Positions 59,213-64,000 of a stretch of DNA of 64,000 nt are shown here, one piece after another. The translations under genes and the position numbers were made by a program. The stretch comes from Sulfuriferula sp. (GTDB lineage Bacteria > Pseudomonadota > Gammaproteobacteria > Burkholderiales > Sulfuriferulaceae). The notes beneath the pieces are model-generated. The model was not told the origin of the DNA. It saw only the letters and a list, made by a program, of their open reading frames with translations, and made no database searches. The stretch's first letter is position 1, and every line of letters starts with the position of its first letter. The DNA lies in NCBI GenBank assembly GCA_031291235.1, contig JARLJL010000012.1, positions 142,983-206,982 on the forward strand. Direction: 5' to 3'.

Positions 59213-60495
59213 TGCGCCGCTACTGGGTTGCCATTACGCTGTTGGGCTTGAGCGGCGTTTGCCTTGCTGATTCGCCTACATTGACGCTGGCGGCTGCGTT
59301 GGCGGCTGCCGATCAATCCCATCCCGATGTTGCTGCTGCCGAAGCCGATGTGGCGGGCGCGAAAGCGGATGTCACGGCGGCCAGCGCAGGACAGGATCTG
59401 ACGGTCACGGTTGAAGGCGTGCTGAGGCGGGGCAGGCCGACGCTAGGTAATAACGACTGGAGCCCGGATAATATCGGGCACGTGGTCGCACGCAAGACGC
59501 TGTATGATTTTTCCCGCACCAGTACTGCAGTCGATGCGGCCGATGCCGAGCTTGCTGCACGCGAACAGGCGTTGATCGGCAGTCTCGACCAGCATCGGCT
59601 GGATGTGATGGCGCGGTATTTCGACGTGCTCATGGCCGATCAGCAGTATGCTGCCGACAATGAGTTCATGGCGGTAGCCTACGTGAGTTTCGATAATGCG
59701 CGCGACCGTTACAAGGTTGGACAAATCTCTCGTCCCGATCTGGCCGTACTCGAAGCCAAATATCAGGATATACGCGAGAAACGCAATGCCAGTCTCGCGC
59801 GTCAGCGGCTGACTCGCAGCGCGCTGGCCAACGCAATGAACCGTCCCGGCGATCTGGTCTCCGATCTGGAGGATCCCGCACTCCCGGACAATGATGTCAA
59901 ACTGCCGGAATACGATGCACTGGTGCCGGTGATGCTGGCGCATAATCCGGCCCTGCTGGCGCAGCGGCAGTTATTGATCGCAGAGCAAAAACGTCTCGAC
60001 AGTTTGCGTCACGAAACATCCCCCACACTGAATGCCGAGTTCGAGGCGGGCGATTACAGCCGCGATGCGACTACGCGCAATAGCGTAAGCGGTGCTCTGG
60101 TCATGACCTGGCCGATTTATCAGGGTCGCCGGGTCGATGCCCGTATTGCGCGCGAGCAGGCGCAGTTCGACAAATTGCAGGCGGCGCAGGCCGGTCTGAA
60201 GATGAGCCTGACGCAAGCCTTGCTGCAAACCATGCTGGAAATCGACCAGCTGCGCAACAGCGCCCGTCCTGCAGCCAAGGAACAATCGAGCTACCGCGAT
60301 ATCGCCCTCGATCGCAGCCGCGCAGAATACGAGTTGGAGCTGAAAACCACGCTGGGCGACAGCATGGCGCAAACCATGGTCGCGCAGCAGCGGGCGCGTA
60401 GCGTGGAATACCGGCTGGCGCTGGCTGTCGCCCGCCTGTCTGCGCTGACCGGCGAGCCGGTGACTGAATTGGGCAAACTTGCCGCCGCTAAATAA
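59212..60495 (+). CDS. TolC-family outer-membrane protein
   Basis: 427 residues with a signal peptide ending near SGVCLADS. TolC proteins form trimeric outer-membrane channels with long periplasmic helices. Two repeated helical units are visible (about 15-210 and 225-410) beginning LTLAAALAAADQSHPDVAAAEADVAGA and later RQLLIAEQKRLDSLRHETSPTLNAEF, with the TolC turn after the first. It is followed 20 bases later by a short membrane fusion protein. No inner-membrane pump is adjacent. Confidence 0.9.
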   Translation: MRRYWVAITLLGLSGVCLADSPTLTLAAALAAADQSHPDVAAAEADVAGAKADVTAASAGQDLTVTVEGVLRRGRPTLGNNDWSPDNIGHVVARKTLYDFSRTSTAVDAADAELAAREQALIGSLDQHRLDVMARYFDVLMADQQYAADNEFMAVAYVSFDNARDRYKVGQISRPDLAVLEAKYQDIREKRNASLARQRLTRSALANAMNRPGDLVSDLEDPALPDNDVKLPEYDALVPVMLAHNPALLAQRQLLIAEQKRLDSLRHETSPTLNAEFEAGDYSRDATTRNSVSGALVMTWPIYQGRRVDARIAREQAQFDKLQAAQAGLKMSLTQALLQTMLEIDQLRNSARPAAKEQSSYRDIALDRSRAEYELELKTTLGDSMAQTMVAQQRARSVEYRLALAVARLSALTGEPVTELGKLAAAK

Positions 60496-60515
60496 TTGAT
60501 TAAGGGCCGATGATA

Positions 60516-61031
60516 ATGATGAGTATCCGTAAATGGTCGATAGCATGCACCGGGATGATTTTGCTGGCCTTGAGCCTGCCTGCAGCAGCAGTTGACGTGG
60601 CACTGACTACGCCGGTATCTGGTGTGGTTAAAACGGTGTTGGTGCAGCAGGGGCAAAAAGTGAAAAAAGGCCAGCCGCTGGTGTTGCTGGACGATGCTGT
60701 ATATCAGGCGCGAGTAATGGAAGCGGAAGGCAGTGTGGAACGCCTGCAGGCCGATGAACAGGAGGCCGAACGCGACCTCAAACGTGCCAAGGAATTGTAC
60801 AGCCGTGCAGTCAGCTCTACCTCTGAGCTGGAACAGGCGCAGGTGCGTTATTCGCAGACCAATGGCTTGTACAAGGAAGCGCAAGCCCGTTTACTTATCG
60901 CCCGCAAACATCTGGAATACGCCACCCTGCGCGCGTCGTTCGACGGTACCGTGAGTAAGCGCCTGGCTGAACCGGGTATGGTCGTGTCGGCCGAATTGCA
61001 GCCGGCTACGCTGATAGTGCTGAGCCGGTAA
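60516..61031 (+). CDS. Short membrane fusion protein (HlyD/RND adaptor type)
   Basis: 171 residues, much shorter than the 300-400 typical of the family. A signal peptide ending near AAAVD is followed by a lipoyl/biotinyl half (VSGVVKTVLVQQGQKVKKGQPLVLLDD), a helical hairpin (about 65-125), and the returning lipoyl half (ATLRASFDGTVSKRLAEPGMVVSA). The beta-barrel and membrane-proximal domains are absent. Start could be 60510, 60516 or 60519. It may act with the adjacent TolC-like channel but lacks the parts that normally grip a pump. Confidence 0.85.
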   Translation: MMSIRKWSIACTGMILLALSLPAAAVDVALTTPVSGVVKTVLVQQGQKVKKGQPLVLLDDAVYQARVMEAEGSVERLQADEQEAERDLKRAKELYSRAVSSTSELEQAQVRYSQTNGLYKEAQARLLIARKHLEYATLRASFDGTVSKRLAEPGMVVSAELQPATLIVLSR

Positions 61032-61041
61032 TTTACCAGTG

Positions 61042-61068
61042 CAACGCCCGGTACTGTGGCGTTTTTGT
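61042..61068 (+). terminator. Intrinsic terminator of the TolC-adaptor operon
   Basis: AACGCC (61043-61048) and GGCGTT (61058-61063) pair across a nine-base loop, followed by TTTGTTG. It lies 11 bases after the adaptor stop. Confidence 0.6.
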
Positions 61069-61197
61069 TGCTTAGTCCCAGTTTGCATCATGTGTGCTTG
61101 CCGATGGTTAAACTGGCAGTATGAGTTGCATAGTGATTCTACTTGGGGTCACCATCGACAAATCTAATCTGAGTTTTTATCAAATGCAAGGAACTCA

Positions 61198-61842
61198 TCA
61201 TGGTAATTTTTTCGGCGACTTGTGCTGCTTGGCCGCGGTTTCCATCAGACTTTTTTTAATGTACTGCTTGACGCTCTTGTATGTTTTCAAAGCTGTCATG
61301 GATTCACGTTCATTGTATTTATCCATGTCGTGCCCACCCAGTTCAATGTCATCTATTTTCCATTGACCATTTTCTTTAATCAATGTGAAAAGCGTAAAAT
61401 TACCATACTCCTGATAGGAAGCTACTGGGAGGTCGTATGTGGTTCGGATGGTAGCTTGATTACCCTTGATTTTGGGCTGGCCGATTTTAAGATTGGTAAA
61501 TATCTCCTGTGAATCATATTCACCCGAAACAGCGCTATGCAATGAACTCAAATCATTTTGCCCTGTTCTAGGATCGAAATACATCTCCCAATGCTCTGAT
61601 TCATCTTTACAATTTTCGCCATAATATTTCATAAAGTCATTCGAAAAATATTGGCTTGGCACTTTAATTAATTTTTTATCTTGAAGTTCATCCGCATTCC
61701 TGCACAACAATTCCCTGAGATTTTCCACATATAAACCATGAATTAATTGATTTATTTCTTGTGGATCGTCTGCAAATGCCTGCAAACTAATTAACATAGT
61801 TAGAAACAAAGTCACTCGTAGTAAATTTCTTACCCAATTCAT
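61198..61842 (-). CDS. Putative periplasmic immunity protein for the adjacent T6SS effector
   Basis: 214 residues. A signal peptide (RNLLRVTLFLTMLISLQAFA, cleavage before DD) sends it to the periplasm. The body resembles DUF3828-type folds, with NQATIRTTYDLP and LIKENGQWKIDDIELG near residues 130-170, and a basic tail. Its start overlaps the effector stop by 4 bases, so the two are translated as a pair. A periplasmic partner for a peptidoglycan-degrading effector is the expected immunity arrangement; direct binding is inference. Composition is AT-rich. Confidence 0.7.
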   Translation of the reverse strand: MNWVRNLLRVTLFLTMLISLQAFADDPQEINQLIHGLYVENLRELLCRNADELQDKKLIKVPSQYFSNDFMKYYGENCKDESEHWEMYFDPRTGQNDLSSLHSAVSGEYDSQEIFTNLKIGQPKIKGNQATIRTTYDLPVASYQEYGNFTLFTLIKENGQWKIDDIELGGHDMDKYNERESMTALKTYKSVKQYIKKSLMETAAKQHKSPKKLP

Positions 61843-63545
61843 TTTAAATATTCCTTAACATAAATGTCGAATGTCTGTTTAAGTGCATCCATTGTGATTT
61901 GTTGCTGTTTGCCACCGCCAGGAAGGAATGCAAACAAATTCCAAAGTTTGGTTTCATTTACTGCCTGCTCAACTTGCCCTTCCATGATATGGCCCAAAGC
62001 AGTTCGCCTTGGATAACTGGTTCCGCTAGCCCTCCCTTGAAGCTCATAAATTGCGATGCGATCTTGGTCAAGTGGAGTAAATGTAGTTTGCCAACCTGTG
62101 AACTTTAAATCGTCTCTCAAAGTGTGCCATTTTATTTGATATGCACCAGCCGGTTTATTGATATTTGATTCCGCATAAGGATGCCTAGACATATCCGAAA
62201 AACAAACATGCTGATTATTCTCCCACTTCAACGCCTTGTAAGGATCAGCAAACCCTTTTGCTTCATGTTCACGAATAATCCTGAGAAACGCCTTCACTCT
62301 AGCCTCTGCCAAGGTATCGGAATATTTGCGATATACACCCAACACGGTATAGGTACGCACATCCGGAAAGCCATTTCGGGCAGGCCACACAAAGTCACTT
62401 ATAAAACCATGATAGGTTCGCACATCAATATGCCCTGCCTCATTTGGGGCTACTGTTTTCTTATAGACGATCACATCTCCTGGTAGTGCAAAGGTAATAT
62501 CTGGCTGTTCAATAATCTGCTGACCTGCGTGGATTTTTACCTTGGGTAAAGCCACTTCCTTAAAACCCGCTTTGATGAGTTCTGGCCCCATTTGTCTTGC
62601 AAGCTGTACACCGCTACCTATAGACTGGGTTGCTGGACCGTAACCCGCATACCACAAACCCACTTTGACATATTTTGTACACCAGCCTGTGGTTGTTTTG
62701 GGTAATTTACTGACGGGCTCCACAAATGTCTTTTTACGCATTTTAACAATGATTTCATCACTGGTTATCGGGGCTAATGCCCGATAATCCAGCGTGGCCT
62801 GATGTTCCATAAATGCAACTAGCGTGTGGAGTCTGGTCAAGGCATCCTGCTCTGGGTGTGCCGCGTTGTCATTATGAATATTGTACCAATTAGCAGCCCC
62901 GTCGATGACTGCGGCGACGGGGTGTCCATCACCGTTACGGCTCTGCTGCACCGTGGGCTTGGTATCAGGATTTCCTGTTATGCTTGGCGTGTCAGCAGGT
63001 TGTTGATTATGACTTTTGATCACTTTTTTCTTATGATCGGCTGCGTTACCTGATTCGCCATTGTGAGCATAGGTAGTAAACTCAAAGCGGGTTTTAGGGC
63101 TGGTTAGACAGGCATAGTTTTCTTCACTTTGAATTTTGCCTATGGCTGCCAATTTGTAATTTCCTATATCGTTTTGCACATGTATCTCAAATATACTACC
63201 CAACTTCAAATTTTCTATGGTCTTGATTCTGCCTTTTGCATCTGTCTTTCCGACAAAGACGACCTCTTTCTTAATAATGACCTTGAAACGCAAATCAGAT
63301 ATTGGGTCGCCATGCGGGTCATTAATAATCAAATCCAGTGTGCCCACACATGGTGCCGGAGTTGCAGGCTCAGCGCTTGCCTCTTGGACAATTTGCTGAT
63401 CAGTTTCATCGAGCATCGGCGTTAGCCGGGTATCTGCAACAGTGGGAGTGCTTTCGTCTTGATTGCCAATCTCGCTTGATGACGGGTTATCTGTATTTAC
63501 TGAGACATCAATAACGTCGGCAAAGTCCATATCATTATCATTCAT
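61839..63545 (-). CDS. Putative T6SS effector with two peptidoglycan hydrolase domains
   Basis: 568 residues. Residues 1-65 are acidic and low complexity; 66-160 form an adaptor-like beta domain (GTLDLIINDPHGDPISDLRF; GKTDAKGRIKTIENLKLGS). Residues 280-400 look like a CHAP/NlpC-type cysteine amidase: GWCTKYVKVGLWYAG with Cys289, then GDVIVYK and GHIDVRTYHGFISDF with His372 as candidate partner. Residues 418-568 match lambda endolysin R (GH104-like): AFLRIIREHEAKG with candidate catalytic Glu428, HVCFSDMSRHP, AGAYQIKWHTLRDDL, PLDQDRIAIYELQ and FAFLPGG. It starts 13 bases after vgrG, with its ribosome site over the vgrG stop. Secretion by T6SS is inference from context. Confidence 0.8.
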   Translation of the reverse strand: MNDNDMDFADVIDVSVNTDNPSSSEIGNQDESTPTVADTRLTPMLDETDQQIVQEASAEPATPAPCVGTLDLIINDPHGDPISDLRFKVIIKKEVVFVGKTDAKGRIKTIENLKLGSIFEIHVQNDIGNYKLAAIGKIQSEENYACLTSPKTRFEFTTYAHNGESGNAADHKKKVIKSHNQQPADTPSITGNPDTKPTVQQSRNGDGHPVAAVIDGAANWYNIHNDNAAHPEQDALTRLHTLVAFMEHQATLDYRALAPITSDEIIVKMRKKTFVEPVSKLPKTTTGWCTKYVKVGLWYAGYGPATQSIGSGVQLARQMGPELIKAGFKEVALPKVKIHAGQQIIEQPDITFALPGDVIVYKKTVAPNEAGHIDVRTYHGFISDFVWPARNGFPDVRTYTVLGVYRKYSDTLAEARVKAFLRIIREHEAKGFADPYKALKWENNQHVCFSDMSRHPYAESNINKPAGAYQIKWHTLRDDLKFTGWQTTFTPLDQDRIAIYELQGRASGTSYPRRTALGHIMEGQVEQAVNETKLWNLFAFLPGGGKQQQITMDALKQTFDIYVKEYLK

Positions 63546-63557
63546 CTGCGTTTTACC

Positions 63558-64000
63558 TCAAAGGTCGTGTTTGCCATCCATGGCAAGCTTCCAGTCGCCA
63601 GAACCTACGTACAGCACAATCTGCTCCTGCTTTTCTGTTATCACTCTCTGCGTGTCGCCGTCTTTGTTCGTGTGGCCTTGCTGCAAGATTCGTCCAGACA
63701 CATCTCTGAACTCATAAGGCAGTGAGTCAACGGCTTGCCCATTGTCAGGGTACATGCCAATAAAATCGCTTAGATCCACTTGTTGGCTAAAAGCTTGTGT
63801 CATGTTGAGAATGCCCGCTACAGGCATTGCAGGTAATCTGGCACTCCCACTCCCCGCCGCCGCCAACTCCGTCAAACTCCCCTTAAACGCCATCACCCCC
63901 GGCCCATGCACTTCGATGTTGCCGCCTTCGAGTTTGATGTAGGCGCCGCCTGAGGTCAGCAGCAGGTGTTGCGGTGCGGCGACGGTGACTGCCTGCTCGG
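63558..64000 (-). CDS. vgrG: VgrG, type VI secretion spike protein (5' part outside window)
   Basis: The C-terminal about 147 residues are visible; the gene continues past the right edge. The DUF2345-type beta-helix motif AAPQHLLLTSGGAYIKLEGG (with GNIEVHGPG next) is diagnostic of VgrG gp5-like needles. After a hinge (GSARLPAMPVAG) comes a transthyretin-like extension with YEFRDVSGRILQQGHTNKDGDTQRV, the type of domain that recruits cargo. Directly downstream is the putative effector. An ATG at 63911 is internal and not the true start. Confidence 0.9.
   Translation of the reverse strand, partial: EQAVTVAAPQHLLLTSGGAYIKLEGGNIEVHGPGVMAFKGSLTELAAAGSGSARLPAMPVAGILNMTQAFSQQVDLSDFIGMYPDNGQAVDSLPYEFRDVSGRILQQGHTNKDGDTQRVITEKQEQIVLYVGSGDWKLAMDGKHDL

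Overview
The window reads as a chromosomal segment of a Gram-negative betaproteobacterium. An autotrophic or chemolithotrophic member of the Nitrosomonadales is my best guess, inferred from protein style and gene set rather than from any marker gene. Genes are dense on both strands, GC-rich over most of the length, and no gap without a gene exceeds 300 bases. I found no rRNA, tRNA, CRISPR array or recognisable insertion sequence.

Layout. 1-7.3 kb: tail of an ATP synthase gamma gene, a PPK2 polyphosphate kinase, a DedA protein, a di-iron hydroxylase, small conserved proteins, an MtfA-like peptidase, an FNR-type regulator, an LpxR-like outer-membrane protein and an FMN reductase. 7.5-13.4 kb: two cyclic-di-GMP enzymes and a ZntB-like transporter. 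13.6-17.3 kb: class I aldolase, transketolase and a ferritin-like protein (sugar phosphate metabolism and iron storage). 17.4-21 kb: Yip1 protein, MazG-like hydrolase, BaiN-type flavoprotein, MoaA. 21-25 kb: a tightly coupled run mobB-ispD-ispF-HDAC-like-aldo/keto reductase. 25-29.8 kb: a coupled GGDEF-EAL and HD-GYP pair and an RpfE-like protein. 30-34.5 kb: Tat-exported binding protein, NadC and ClpB behind a good heat-shock promoter. 34.6-36.5 kb: a DUF4153 membrane protein gene broken by one frameshift.

36.7-49.6 kb is a potassium region: a small membrane ORF, kdpF, kdpA, kdpB, kdpC, an 88-residue protein of unknown function, a TorF-type porin, a further small ORF, kdpD, kdpE and then kup. 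The Kdp ATPase and Kup are two different K+ uptake systems placed side by side. A sequence resembling the KdpE operator lies in front of kup, so the two may be co-regulated. 49.7-58.2 kb holds a universal stress protein, SerS, WrbA, YihY, a PilZ-like protein, YqhA and an aspartase-like lyase. 58.2-61 kb holds two exported thioredoxin-fold proteins, a TolC-family protein and a very short membrane fusion protein.

The right end (61.2-64 kb, minus strand) is the most novel part: the C-terminus of a type VI secretion VgrG, directly followed by a 568-residue protein. That protein combines an adaptor-like beta domain, a CHAP/NlpC-type cysteine amidase and a lambda-endolysin-like muramidase. Overlapping its stop by 4 bases is a signal-peptide-bearing protein that fits a periplasmic immunity protein. 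This cassette is clearly more AT-rich than its surroundings.
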